Below, piece after piece: positions 15,853-24,756 of a DNA stretch of 64,000 nucleotides (position 1 is its first letter; each line of letters starts with the position of its first letter). A program made the translations under genes and the position numbers. This DNA comes from Algiphilus sp022763315 (GTDB taxonomy: Bacteria > Pseudomonadota > Gammaproteobacteria > Nevskiales > Nevskiaceae): NCBI RefSeq assembly GCF_965249985.1, contig NZ_OZ252280.1. One strand, written 5' to 3'. The notes under the pieces are model-generated. The model saw only the letters and a list, made by a program, of their open reading frames with translations. It had not been told where the DNA came from and searched no databases.

Positions 15853-18276
15853 ATGAACACTCTTCTTGCGCGCTGGTGCGGTTGCGTCATCCTGCCGCTG
15901 TTGCTGCTGGCCGTCATACCAGGAAAAGCAGGTGCGGTCAGTGTTTCGACCAACGGCAGCGGAAGCGCAGTCGTGGTGCCGTATTACTCGGTGAACGGCG
16001 GCTGGGAAACACTGCTCAACATTACAAACACGACCTCGAATTCGCTTGCGGTGAAGGTCCGGCTGCACGAAGCCCGCAACGGTCGTAGCGTCATGAACTT
16101 CAACGTGGCGCTTAGCCCGTTGGACGTGTGGACCGGGTATATCCAGGCGGATGCCGACGGACGCCCCTTCCTTCGCACGACCGACAGCTCGTGTACAAGC
16201 CCCATCACGATCGGAAGCGAGGGACTCAGGGCCAGCGAGCAGGGATACTCAACCGTCTTTGATCTACTCGGCTTGGTCTCCGTGTCGTTCCGCGATCACG
16301 ATGCGACCGATGGAAGCATCGAACGCCTGCGCGAGGGGTACATCACGGTCCTCGCCATGGGGGAAACGCTCGGAGAAGGGACGGCTCCAGACCCAGCGAA
16401 TAGCATTCGCGGTAGTACTGCATGGTTCGCGAAGCACGTGGACGGCCTGCCGCGCAATTGTCAGCAGGTCGCTGAGGATTTCGAACCGGAGGAAGCGGGG
16501 AACTTTCTCCAGGTCCTGCTGGAAAGCCTGCTGTCACAGACGCCGTTAGCGATCCGTGGGGATCAAGGCTCTGGTAACCCCGTTGCGCGCGCTACCAGTA
16601 GCAACCCTTGGGGATACGGTCCGATCAGCTCGCGGACGCCGTTGAAGGTGAATGCCACGCTGGTGAATCGTACTCGCGGTACTGCCGCTGGCATAGATTC
16701 CTTTCCCATTGCCGACTACGGCCAGAATCGCAATCTCGTAACGGCACAGGCTTTTCCGTTCAACCTTGAACCGACGCTTGCTTCGTCAAATGGGTTGTGG
16801 AGCACCTCCGGACTCGCACAGATTGAGGCTGGAATCGCAGCCAATTCTGTGGCCAATGAGTGGAGCAACAATCCCAACACAGATGCTGGCTCCGAGTGGG
16901 TCGTCACCATGCCGACCAAGCGCTTCCATGTCGACGAAGACGCCCTCAATCTCCACGCCGCCTGCAACGTGTACAGGAACTCGCGTTCTTCAGGCGGTGC
17001 AGTGGTGGGCGCGCCCGGCTTGCCGTATCTCGGATTCAACCCTTTGACGCTACTGCCACCGGAACTACTGCTGCTTTCGACCTGCCCCTTGGAGCCTTTC
17101 AATCGACGGTTCCAGGCGGGCAACAACGGCGTGTCTCCGATGGAGTTCACCATTGAACTCTACGACCGAGAAAAGAATGCCGCCGCACTCGATACCGGCC
17201 CGATCTTTCCTGTAGCGCCGGATATTCCACCCCTGCTGGTTGTCTCGCCGCCGGCCGCCCGCTCGCTGGTTCATTCCGCCAATGTACTGCGTATCGGTCG
17301 CGGAACGAACCTACCCAACGTGCTGAATTCCAGCTCCGCACGCACGATCGATGTCGAGAGTGCAGGGTTGGCGGGCGATCAGGCGGCCGGCTGGGCGCGC
17401 ATACGATTCACGGCGGCGACCGGGCATCCAGCAACCGGATTCATCCTTAAAGAGCGCAAATTCGGTGATGCGACAAAGAATATGGGCCAAGCCCTTGCGC
17501 ACGCCTATCAGCGCCCGTCCGTGCTCAATCTGGAGAACTGCCGCGTTCCGGTCTCCAATCTCTGTGTCATCGGCGGCAACATGCACAGTGGCGGTATCGT
17601 CGATATCTTGCTCAGGCCCACCGGGCCACTTGGCCCGTTGGCCGGCGAGATCAATGCCGATGACTTGGTCGAAGCCATCGCGACACTTCTGCAGAACGAT
17701 GACGGAAGTCTGAATGCCATCCTGACCGGTCTCATTACAGATGGCCAACTTCAGGAAGCGCTCGAACTGCTCATTCTGGGGGACGCGCAAGGTAACGGCG
17801 ACCTGCAGGACATCATCAGCGCGTTGCTTTTGGGAGACAACGGCGGTGGTCTGGTCGGGATTCTCGGGCCCCAGGGCGTGGCAGGTCTGCTGCAAGCGCT
17901 GTTCATCGACGGAACCAGCGATGCCTGTCAAGCCAATCTTGGCACCCTGTGCCTAGTAGGAGGGGACAGCGACCATATCGGCTTGGTGGACCTGCTACTG
18001 CTTGAAGGTGGTGTCCTCGAAGCGCTCAGCGATGAACTCACGCAAGAGGAAATCGCTCAGATTCTCGGCGACACGCTGGAAAGTGACGGTGCGCTGGCCA
18101 ATCTGGTGGCCAATCTGTTTGCCCAGGGGCAGCTTGCCGATGGCCTGACTGCCCTCCTCATTGGCGATGCGGATACCCAAGGTGGGCTGGCGCAAGCGAT
18201 TGAGGACACATTAGGCAACCTGGGCGATATCGTCGAAGATATCCTCGCCTTTATCAGCAGGCTCTTGGGCGGTTGA
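15853..18276 (+). CDS. Large exported protein with tandem Leu-rich C-terminal repeats, function unknown
   Basis: An 807-residue secreted or surface protein. Signal peptide at residues 1-28, cleavage near AGA/VSVS. The N-terminal domain (SGSAVVVPYYSVNGGW, then VKVRLHEARNGRSVMNFNVALSPLDVWTG) resembles uncharacterised exported proteins of marine and Nevskiales-type gammaproteobacteria. From residue 563 to the end there are two tandem ~120-130-residue modules, each opening with a Cys-x7-Cys pair (C563/C571 and C692/C700), then G-[IL]-VD-[IL]-LL and acidic, leucine-rich repeats. No membrane anchor or sortase motif is visible. ATG 15853 fits the signal peptide. Its Asn/Thr-rich composition and apparently lower GC differ from neighbours. 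Confidence 0.7.
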   Translation: MNTLLARWCGCVILPLLLLAVIPGKAGAVSVSTNGSGSAVVVPYYSVNGGWETLLNITNTTSNSLAVKVRLHEARNGRSVMNFNVALSPLDVWTGYIQADADGRPFLRTTDSSCTSPITIGSEGLRASEQGYSTVFDLLGLVSVSFRDHDATDGSIERLREGYITVLAMGETLGEGTAPDPANSIRGSTAWFAKHVDGLPRNCQQVAEDFEPEEAGNFLQVLLESLLSQTPLAIRGDQGSGNPVARATSSNPWGYGPISSRTPLKVNATLVNRTRGTAAGIDSFPIADYGQNRNLVTAQAFPFNLEPTLASSNGLWSTSGLAQIEAGIAANSVANEWSNNPNTDAGSEWVVTMPTKRFHVDEDALNLHAACNVYRNSRSSGGAVVGAPGLPYLGFNPLTLLPPELLLLSTCPLEPFNRRFQAGNNGVSPMEFTIELYDREKNAAALDTGPIFPVAPDIPPLLVVSPPAARSLVHSANVLRIGRGTNLPNVLNSSSARTIDVESAGLAGDQAAGWARIRFTAATGHPATGFILKERKFGDATKNMGQALAHAYQRPSVLNLENCRVPVSNLCVIGGNMHSGGIVDILLRPTGPLGPLAGEINADDLVEAIATLLQNDDGSLNAILTGLITDGQLQEALELLILGDAQGNGDLQDIISALLLGDNGGGLVGILGPQGVAGLLQALFIDGTSDACQANLGTLCLVGGDSDHIGLVDLLLLEGGVLEALSDELTQEEIAQILGDTLESDGALANLVANLFAQGQLADGLTALLIGDADTQGGLAQAIEDTLGNLGDIVEDILAFISRLLGG
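17539..18273 (+). repeat. Tandem protein-level repeat (two modules)
   Basis: Module 1 covers residues 563-691 and module 2 residues 692-807 of the exported protein. Aligned landmarks are C-x7-C, then VIGGN/LVGGD, GIVDILL/GLVDLLL, a stretch of LLQNDDGSLNAIL against TLESDGALANLV, and TDGQLQEALELLILGDA against AQGQLADGLTALLIGDA. The DNA is diverged, so this is an old duplication. Confidence 0.75.
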
Positions 18277-18359
18277 TGGTCGACGAAGCTTTGGAGCTGA
18301 GTGACACCCTCGGCTTCGCATCGATCGCGTAGCCCAGGGCTTATCTGGCCCTCACAAAG

Positions 18360-18385
18360 AAGGGCCCGCGTTGGAGCGGGCCCTT
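18360..18385 (-). terminator. Terminator of ssrA
   Basis: A 10-bp stem AAGGGCCCGC/GCGGGCCCTT with a 6-base loop, about 30 bases beyond the tmRNA 3' end. The leftward tail CTTTGTG is only weakly U-rich. It also faces the end of the exported-protein gene and may work both ways. Confidence 0.65.
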
Positions 18386-18416
18386 GAGCACTTCCGGATG
18401 TACTGACATCGATAAC

Positions 18417-18782
18417 TGGTGGAGGCGGCGGGAATCGAACCCGCGTCCGATAATGCTCCACCCTCGGCTCTACATGCTTAGTCCAGGTTTAGGTTTTCGA
18501 CGCTTGTCGACCGCCCGGACTGTCGGCTTGGCAAGCGCTTAGCCCCGTTTGGATTTAGCGATGGATTGGCCGGGACGGGCCGTCATCGCGAGCCGATCAT
18601 AGTCGACGCCCGGATCCGACCAGGATCGGCACCAGTCGGTAGGGCGCTCACCGGTTTTTAGGCGGCGAGGGCGTAGTTGTCGTCGTTCGCAACTAACTTT
18701 TTTGCCACAGGTTTTACGAGGGAGGTGACACCTCGGCATGCACCTTGGGTTTCACGATCACCGTCGAGCCCAGATCGCCCCC
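18417..18782 (-). ncRNA. ssrA: Transfer-messenger RNA (tmRNA)
   Basis: A 366-nt one-piece tmRNA. The 3' half carries the tRNA-like T arm (GGTTCGATTC-type) and encoded CCA (18419-18417). The 5' end GGGGGCG (18782-18776) pairs with CGCCTCC before the 3' A-CCA, with one G-U. The conserved GAAACCCAAGGTGCATGCCGAG is present near the 5' end. The tag frame at 18690-18658 encodes ANDDNYALAA followed by TAA, preceded by the usual TAGTT context. tmRNA with SmpB releases stalled ribosomes and tags the nascent chain for ClpXP/FtsH-type proteases. smpB lies immediately upstream on the same strand. Confidence 0.97.
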
Positions 18783-18788
18783 AGGTCA

Positions 18789-18817
18789 CGTAAGCGTAAC
18801 AGAGCGCAACGCTTACG
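18789..18817. repeat. Inverted repeat in the ssrA promoter region
   Basis: CGTAAGCGT (18789-18797) and ACGCTTACG (18809-18817) are perfect 9-bp inverted copies, 11 bases apart, ending 6 bases upstream of the tmRNA 5' end. It may be an operator or a processed hairpin in the precursor. It has no U-run, so it is not a good smpB terminator. Confidence 0.6.
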
Positions 18818-18876
18818 CCCACTCGGACGCGCTCCCGAGGAGAAAGCTCCGGCGCAGGGCGTCGTGCCGCCAGCAA

Positions 18877-19359
18877 TCAGTTGTTCTTGAGAATGCGCTC
18901 TTTTTGTCGTTGCCACTCGCGCTGCTTTTCATCAGCGCGTTTGTCGTGCTGCTTCTTTCCTTTGGCAAGACCAATCTCAAGCTTTGCGCGGCCACGCGTC
19001 CAGTGCAGGTCCAAGGGGACCAGGGTATAGCCCGCCCGTTCCACCTTTCCGATCAGACGTGCCAGCTCTCGACTATGGAGGAGCAGTTTGCGCGTCCGCC
19101 GCGCATCTGGATGGATGTGGGTGGAAGCCGACTGCAGTGGCGTGATGTGTCCGCCCAGAAGAAAGGCTTCGCCATTGCGAAGCGTGACGTAGGCTTCGGT
19201 GATCTGCGCCCGCCCCGCCCGAAGGGCCTTGACCTCCCATCCTTCGAGTACCAATCCGGCCTCGAAGCGATCTTCGATAGAGTATTCAAAACGCGCGCGG
19301 CGGTTGACCGCGATAACGCGAGGATCGGATTTGTTCTTTTTCGCGGATGCGTCAGCCAT
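18877..19359 (-). CDS. smpB: SsrA-binding protein SmpB
   Basis: A 160-residue SmpB. Conserved elements are the NRRARFEYSIEDRFEAGLVLEGWEVKALR core of the OB-fold, the SRELARLIGKVERAGYTLVPL segment, and a Lys/Arg-rich C-terminal tail (KGKKQHDKRADEKQREWQRQKERIL) that enters the empty mRNA channel. It delivers tmRNA to stalled ribosomes. I chose ATG 19359; 13 upstream residues in the frame are unlike the family. ssrA follows 94 bases downstream on the same strand, so protein and RNA partner are adjacent. Confidence 0.97.
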   Translation of the reverse strand: MADASAKKNKSDPRVIAVNRRARFEYSIEDRFEAGLVLEGWEVKALRAGRAQITEAYVTLRNGEAFLLGGHITPLQSASTHIHPDARRTRKLLLHSRELARLIGKVERAGYTLVPLDLHWTRGRAKLEIGLAKGKKQHDKRADEKQREWQRQKERILKNN

Positions 19360-19432
19360 GCGCCCATTATAAGGAGACCCATGCACAAGCCTTGCCACAC
19401 CTTTGGATGGCGACTACCGCAGTGGTGCGCAG

Positions 19433-20854
19433 GTGACTGATCTCGCCATTCCCTCGAGCCCGTGGGGCTATTGGCGCAGCGCGACCGCCTTCGTGGTGGC
19501 TGCCATCGCGGCGATCGTCGGGGTGGGCGTGGTGCTGCGCCTGCCTGTGCTGGCGCAGCAGTATGGTGGCAGTGCCTTCCTCCTCGTCTATGTGCTGGCG
19601 CTCGCCTTTGCGGCCTGGCCGCTGCTGAGTGCGGAGCTTATGCTTGGACGGCTGCTGCGCCAGGATTTCGTTGGCGGTTTGCGCAGCGACATCCAAAAGC
19701 GCTCCTTGACACGCGCCTGGATGAGCCTCGCGATACTCAGTTTGCTGGTTCCCTTGATTGTGCTGAGCTTCTACGCGGTAATCGCGGGCTGGAACGCGGC
19801 CTTCTTGGTCCGCGCCCTCAGCAACAACCTGGCTCCATTGCAGGCGGGAGATGCGACGGCGCCCTTCCTGGCTTTGGCGCAGGACGCCGAGCGCTCCATG
19901 GCCTGGCATACCCTGATGGTGGTGGCGAGTGCCGTCGTGGTTGCGAGGGGATTGCGCGGCGGGGTAGAGCAGTGTGCACGCATGGTGTTACTGGTCACCC
20001 TTCTGTTGGTGCTTTTTCTCGCGCTGGTGGCAGGTCGTAGCGGTGCGCTGGATGCCGCGGTGGGAATCTGGCTCCGTTGGGACTGGTCGGCCCTGGGCTG
20101 GCGTGGGGCGAGTGAAGCACTTCGGCAAGCGTTGTTCTCGGCCGGTATCGGCTTGGGCATGATGTTGGCACTGGGCGCTTTTCTGTCCGAGCGGGCGCGC
20201 ATCCTACGACTGTCCGCGGCATCGTTGGCGGGCTCGACGCTGTTCGCCGTGGTTGCCGGGAGCCTCATCGTCGGTTTCGTCGAGTCGGCGGATCTTGAAG
20301 CTGCCGGGCAGATGCCCACGCTGTTCGTGGCCCTGGTGCAGTATGCCGCGGCGCAGGAAGCGCGTTGGGTGCCCGCTGCGGTCTACCTGATGATGACTCT
20401 GCTCGCTTTGGCTTCAATGGTGGCGCTGATGGAGCCGCTGGTGCAGTTCGTGATGGGGCGCAAGCGCTGCACCCGCGTCTATGCGGTGGGGGTGGTTGGC
20501 GTAACAGTGTGGGCGCTGGGACTGTGCACCGTGCTGACCTTCGGCTCGGCCCTGTTCAGCGATATCGGTGGAAGGAGCCTGTTTGGCTGGTTGCAGACCC
20601 TCAGTCTGCAATGGGGCGCACCGCTCGCGATTCTTGTGATTAGTCTGTATGTGGGGCGCATCTGGTCGCGTGCGCAGCTATCCATTGCAATGGGTGCGCG
20701 GCTGAAGGACGACGAGACGCGCCGGGTCGGCCGGCGTGCGTTGACCCTGCGCTTCCTGCTGGTATATCCGGCGAGGGTGGTAGCGATCTTCACGCTGCTC
20801 TATGGCATCGGCGTGGTCGATTGGGTGGTTGGATTCTGGAGTGTGACATCGTGA
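19433..20854 (+). CDS. Sodium-dependent transporter, NSS/SNF family
   Basis: About 473 residues with ~11-12 transmembrane segments. The start SPWGYWRSATAFVVAAIAAIVGVGVVLRLPVLAQQYGGSAFLLVY matches the TM1 region of bacterial NSS symporters, where an unwound Gly-rich helix binds Na+ and amino acid. Substrate is unknown, amino acids being typical. No ATG is available in frame; I chose GTG 19433, with TTG 19403 as alternative, and the ribosome site is poor. The stop overlaps the rnfH GTG (GTGA). It occupies the place where ratA is normally found between smpB and rnfH. Confidence 0.85.
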   Translation: MTDLAIPSSPWGYWRSATAFVVAAIAAIVGVGVVLRLPVLAQQYGGSAFLLVYVLALAFAAWPLLSAELMLGRLLRQDFVGGLRSDIQKRSLTRAWMSLAILSLLVPLIVLSFYAVIAGWNAAFLVRALSNNLAPLQAGDATAPFLALAQDAERSMAWHTLMVVASAVVVARGLRGGVEQCARMVLLVTLLLVLFLALVAGRSGALDAAVGIWLRWDWSALGWRGASEALRQALFSAGIGLGMMLALGAFLSERARILRLSAASLAGSTLFAVVAGSLIVGFVESADLEAAGQMPTLFVALVQYAAAQEARWVPAAVYLMMTLLALASMVALMEPLVQFVMGRKRCTRVYAVGVVGVTVWALGLCTVLTFGSALFSDIGGRSLFGWLQTLSLQWGAPLAILVISLYVGRIWSRAQLSIAMGARLKDDETRRVGRRALTLRFLLVYPARVVAIFTLLYGIGVVDWVVGFWSVTS

Positions 20855-21156
20855 GTGGAGATCTTCTTCGCGTCAGCGTGGCTTTCGCCTATCCTGATCG
20901 ACAAGTGCTGTTGTCGACTGATCTCGCGGAAGGCGCCACCTTGCGTGATGCCATCGAGCAATCCGGCATCCGCGACAAGATCCCGGAGATCGATCTCGAG
21001 CAGATGCGCGTCGGCGTCTTTGGCAAGCTCAAGGCGCTCGACGACGCGGTGCGCAGCGGCGACCGTGTCGAGATCTACCGCCCTCTCAAGGCGGATCCGA
21101 AGGAAGCCCGGCGCGCGCGCGCGCAAGCGGACAAGAGCCCCAAGGCGCAGGAGTAG
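20851..21156 (+). CDS. rnfH: RnfH-family protein (UPF0125)
   Basis: A 101-residue ubiquitin-like beta-grasp protein. RVSVAFAYPDRQVLLSTDLAEGATLRDAIEQSGI and DRVEIYRPLKADPKEARRARA are family signatures. The role is not firmly known: it is found with Rnf complexes, and as the partner (PasI) of the RatA/PasT protein in E. coli. Here the usual partner gene ratA is absent upstream. GTG 20851 overlaps the stop of the transporter gene, suggesting translational coupling. It is convergent with bamE. Confidence 0.92.
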   Translation: MSGDLLRVSVAFAYPDRQVLLSTDLAEGATLRDAIEQSGIRDKIPEIDLEQMRVGVFGKLKALDDAVRSGDRVEIYRPLKADPKEARRARAQADKSPKAQE

Positions 21157-21183
21157 CAGGGCGCTGGCAGTGCCGCCACTCCG

Positions 21184-21648
21184 TCAGACGTCGCTTGGGC
21201 CGCGTGGTACCGGGTTGACGATATCCTCCGGCGCATCCTCGGCGCGGTCACGCACCGGGCCATCACCGAGAGCCTCCAGATCTTCGCGCACCGCTTCGGG
21301 TTCAGTGGCTTCGACCGCCTGCCGATCGTCGGGCTGGATACCTTCGGCGCGCACCAGGGCATTACCGTCAAAATACAGGCTGACGACGCGCTGCGCGGTC
21401 TGGCCCCGCGGGCTGCGGTAGAATCCGAGGTAATCCCAGCGATGGTCCGTAAACGGACTCGCAGCCAGCGGCGTACCGAGGAGGAAGCGCACCTGTTCGC
21501 GCGTCATTCCGAGCTCGATTTGCTCCAGCTTGCTCTGCTCGAGAACATTGCCCTGTCGCGTTGGGAGTTTGTAGACAATATTGCAAGCGCTGAGGCCAAT
21601 CACGGCAGCGCTGCACAAGAGAATGGTCGGGATGAGGTGCTTTCGCAT
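21184..21648 (-). CDS. bamE: Outer-membrane assembly lipoprotein BamE
   Basis: A 154-residue SmpA/OmlA-domain lipoprotein. Lipobox LSAC puts the lipidated Cys at residue 22. The domain core is QGNVLEQSKLEQIELGMTREQVRFLLGTPL, followed by the FYRSPRG and VSLYFDGNALVRAEG strands. It is part of the BAM complex that inserts outer-membrane barrels. A C-terminal acidic extension of ~45 residues exceeds the E. coli length but is common in pseudomonads. ATG 21648 gives a clean signal peptide. It is divergent from fur with only 40 bases between. Confidence 0.95.
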   Translation of the reverse strand: MRKHLIPTILLCSAAVIGLSACNIVYKLPTRQGNVLEQSKLEQIELGMTREQVRFLLGTPLAASPFTDHRWDYLGFYRSPRGQTAQRVVSLYFDGNALVRAEGIQPDDRQAVEATEPEAVREDLEALGDGPVRDRAEDAPEDIVNPVPRGPSDV

Positions 21649-21688
21649 AACCCGGCCATGGTAAGACAAAACCTGCTAACGTGCCCCT

Positions 21689-22102
21689 ATGGAATCGCAA
21701 GACCTACGTAACGCTGGCCTCAAGGTTACGCTGCCCCGACTGAAGATTTTGCAGATCCTGGAAGGAAGCCAGACGCGGCACCTTTCCGCCGAGGATGTCT
21801 ACAAGATGCTGCTCGATTCCGGCGAGGACATCGGTCTGGCAACCGTCTATCGCGTACTGACGCAATTTGAGTCAGCCGGCCTGGTGGAGCGCCACCATTT
21901 CTCGGACGGGCGTGCCGTCTTCGAGCTGGCGCCGGACAAGCACCATGATCATATGGTGTGCGTCAAGACCGGCAAGGTCATCGAGTTCTATAACGCCGAG
22001 ATCGAACGTCTGCAGGCCAAGATCGCCGAAGAGCACGGCTACGAAATCGAGGACCACAGCCTGGTGCTCTACGTGCGGCCGCTGAGTGCCGGCAAGGGCT
22101 GA
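21689..22102 (+). CDS. fur: Ferric uptake regulator Fur
   Basis: A 137-residue Fur. The winged-helix DNA-binding half includes EDIGLATVYRVLTQFESAGLV. Metal ligands include Glu79, the HHDH cluster at 85-88 and Cys91. The second Cys of the usual CxxC is replaced (Thr94), as in Pseudomonas Fur, so the structural zinc site is of the single-Cys kind. It represses iron-uptake genes with Fe2+. No Shine-Dalgarno is visible before ATG 21689, so it may have a very short leader. The bamE-fur-recN order matches Pseudomonas. Confidence 0.96.
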   Translation: MESQDLRNAGLKVTLPRLKILQILEGSQTRHLSAEDVYKMLLDSGEDIGLATVYRVLTQFESAGLVERHHFSDGRAVFELAPDKHHDHMVCVKTGKVIEFYNAEIERLQAKIAEEHGYEIEDHSLVLYVRPLSAGKG

Positions 22103-22136
22103 GGCGCTTCCACTAAGGCCGCAAGGCGGCTGTCCT

Positions 22137-23819
22137 TCAGGATTCCGCGCTGGCGTTGAGCATTTCGTCAGCAAGCTTCAGTGTTTGCTGGGTGACGTCG
22201 ATACCGCCGAGCATGCGCGCGAGTTCGTCGCGCCGGTCGTCGCGGGACAGCATCCGTGCCTCGACCCGGGTCTGCTCCTGCTCGGCGCGCTTCCGAATGG
22301 TGATCTGCTGGTGCCCCTGCGCGGCCACCTGTGGCAGGTGCGTCACGCACAGCACCTGACAGCGCTGTGAGAGATGGCGCAACAGCCGCCCGACGACTTC
22401 CGCGGTGGCGCCGCCGACACCCACGTCCACCTCGTCGAAAATCATCACGCCGACGTTGGCGCGGGCGGAGAGAGCGGTTTGTAGCGCCAGGCTGATGCGG
22501 GACAACTCGCCGCCGGAGGCCACGCGCGTGAGTGGGCGTGGGGTCTGCCCCGGATTGGCGCTGAACTGCAGCTCGACATCATCATCGCCGTGGATCGATG
22601 GACTGCGGCCGACATCGGTGCGCACGGCCACTTCCAGGCGGGCATCTGGCATGGCCAGTTCGGCGAGCTTTTCGCGTACCGCATCACCGAGTTGCTGCGC
22701 CGCCTTCGCGCGTTGCTTGCTCAGTGGAACAGCGGCTTTGCGATAGGCCTCCTCCGCGCGCTGGACGGCCTGCTGGAGCTCCGCCACATCGCCGCCGGCG
22801 GCCTCGGCCTCGGCTACTTCGTTGCGCAGCCGTTCCGCGAATGCCGGCAACTCCTCCGGCCGAACGCGGTGCTTGCGCGCCAGGTCATGGATGCTGGACA
22901 GCCGCTGTTCGATCTCCTGCAGCCTTTCGGGGTCGACCTCGATATGGTCCAGTGCATGACGCAGGCTGTTGGCGGCTTCGTCGGCATTGATCTGGGCCTG
23001 TTCCACCAGCGACGCAGCCTCGCTGAAGTCTTCTGACACCTCGCGCAGTTGTGCAACCAGTGCGGCGATGCTCGACAAGCGTTGGCTGACGGCATCCTCG
23101 TCCTCGGAAAGCCCTGCGAGGGCTCTGGCGCCATTGCTGAGCAGGGAATCCGCGTGCGACAGCCGCTGGTGTTCCTGCTCCAGCTGGTCAAGTTCACCTT
23201 CGGTGAGCTGAAGTTGCTCCAATTCCTCTAACTGGTGGCGCAGATACTCCAGTTGCGCAGGATCGGTGCTGCGTCGGCTCTGAATGGCATCGAGTTTGCC
23301 GCGCATTTCTGCGAGATGCCGCGCGGCGTCGGCAACTGCCCGGAGCACGTCGTCGAAGTCGCCGAAATCGTCGAGGAGCTGGCGCTGATGGCCGCTCTTG
23401 CGCAGCAGCTGATGGGCGTGCTGGCCATGGATTTCGATCAGCATTTCGCCGAGATCGCGCAGCGCGGAGATCGGCGCCGGGCGGCCATTGATGAAGGCGC
23501 GCGAGCGTCCGTCAGCGGTCACGACGCGCCGCAAATTGAGGGTGGCAGGGTCGTCGCTGTCCGTCATGGCATGTTGTTCGAGCCATGCCTGGGCGCGCTG
23601 ATCGCCGTCAATATTCCATTGGCCGGCGATGTCCGCCTGCTGCGCCCCAGTGCGTACGAAGCCGCTGTCGGCACGGTCACCCAACAGCAGGCCGATGGCG
23701 TCAATCAGGATCGATTTGCCGGCGCCGGTTTCCCCAGTGAGCACGGTCAGCCCGACTTCAAAGTCCAGGGAGACGGCGTCGACTATGGCGAAATCGCGGA
23801 TGTCCAGGTGGACGAGCAT
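22137..23819 (-). CDS. recN: DNA repair protein RecN
   Basis: A 560-residue SMC-like ATPase. Walker A GETGAGKS is at residues 29-36, two coiled-coil arms occupy ~150-370 (rich in LEELEQLQ and LEQEH patterns), the ABC signature is LTRVASGGELSRISLALQTAL, and Walker B MIFDEVDVGVGG lies near residue 470. RecN acts early in double-strand break repair with RecA. The length equals the family norm. It is preceded on the same strand by nadK with a 10-base gap, so they form an operon. No LexA box is obvious in the gap. Confidence 0.96.
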   Translation of the reverse strand: MLVHLDIRDFAIVDAVSLDFEVGLTVLTGETGAGKSILIDAIGLLLGDRADSGFVRTGAQQADIAGQWNIDGDQRAQAWLEQHAMTDSDDPATLNLRRVVTADGRSRAFINGRPAPISALRDLGEMLIEIHGQHAHQLLRKSGHQRQLLDDFGDFDDVLRAVADAARHLAEMRGKLDAIQSRRSTDPAQLEYLRHQLEELEQLQLTEGELDQLEQEHQRLSHADSLLSNGARALAGLSEDEDAVSQRLSSIAALVAQLREVSEDFSEAASLVEQAQINADEAANSLRHALDHIEVDPERLQEIEQRLSSIHDLARKHRVRPEELPAFAERLRNEVAEAEAAGGDVAELQQAVQRAEEAYRKAAVPLSKQRAKAAQQLGDAVREKLAELAMPDARLEVAVRTDVGRSPSIHGDDDVELQFSANPGQTPRPLTRVASGGELSRISLALQTALSARANVGVMIFDEVDVGVGGATAEVVGRLLRHLSQRCQVLCVTHLPQVAAQGHQQITIRKRAEQEQTRVEARMLSRDDRRDELARMLGGIDVTQQTLKLADEMLNASAES

Positions 23820-23829
23820 GCAGGCGGTC

Positions 23830-24699
23830 TCAGACGCGGTTGCGTCCCCAGTGAAGTTTGGTGCGCAGGACTTCGAAATAATTATAGGACCTTGGGTGAA
23901 ACAGTCGGAGTGGTTGCGCTTCGCGCGTTACGCACAGCACATCATCGGCATCCAGCAGGTCGTTCTCCTGTCCGTCGGCGGTGCACAGCGCGCGCGAGCG
24001 GGCGTTGCCCTTGAGCCGGATGCGGATCTCGTGGCTGGCCGAGACCACCACCGGCCGGTCGGACAGTGCATGTGGGCAGATCGGCACCAGGGCCACTGCA
24101 TCCACACCGGGGTGGATGATGGGGCCGCCGCCGGAAAGGGCATAGGCGGTCGAACCGGTCGGAGTGGCCACAATGATGCCGTCGGCGCGATGCAGGCTGA
24201 TGAAGACATCGTCGAGACTGGTTTCGAACTCGATCATGCGGATGGCAGCCTGATTGCGGATGACGAGATCGTTGACCGCGCGCAGATGTTTCAGGATGCG
24301 GCCCTCGCGCTCGATGCGCGCCGCGAGCATCAAACGCTGTTCCTCGTGGTACTGCCCTGCCAGGACTTCCTCCAGGACATTGATCATGTCCTCTGGGGCA
24401 ACATCCACCATGAAGCCAAGCCGGCCCTGGTTCACACCAAGAATGGGGACGCCCGCCGGCGCCAGATCGCGACCCGTGTTGAGCAGGGTGCCGTCGCCGC
24501 CCACAACGATGACCAGGTCGCAAGCGCACAAGGCGGCGCTATCGCTGGCGGCAACACGATCCGGCAACAGGCCGGCGCAGCCGGCGTCGGCGACGATCGC
24601 GATCTGCCGCGCTTCGAGAAAGTCGACGAGGGCGTTGACGTTGTCCGCGATGGCCGCATCACGCTTGGCGACGATTCCGATGGTGTTGAAATGCGACAT
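23830..24699 (-). CDS. nadK: NAD kinase
   Basis: A 289-residue NAD kinase. GGDGT at residues 67-71 holds the catalytic Asp. NDLVIRN and the TPTGSTAYALSGGGPI block bind NAD and phosphate donor. It makes NADP from NAD in the cytoplasm. ATG 24699 (MSHFNTIG) gives the family start; nine preceding residues in the open frame are not conserved. It is followed by recN and divergent from hrcA with 93 bases between. Confidence 0.96.
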   Translation of the reverse strand: MSHFNTIGIVAKRDAAIADNVNALVDFLEARQIAIVADAGCAGLLPDRVAASDSAALCACDLVIVVGGDGTLLNTGRDLAPAGVPILGVNQGRLGFMVDVAPEDMINVLEEVLAGQYHEEQRLMLAARIEREGRILKHLRAVNDLVIRNQAAIRMIEFETSLDDVFISLHRADGIIVATPTGSTAYALSGGGPIIHPGVDAVALVPICPHALSDRPVVVSASHEIRIRLKGNARSRALCTADGQENDLLDADDVLCVTREAQPLRLFHPRSYNYFEVLRTKLHWGRNRV

Positions 24700-24756
24700 G
24701 GCGCATGCCTCAAAGGTAGGCGGCAAGGGTAGCTGGTTGCTGTCTCGAATGCGCGC

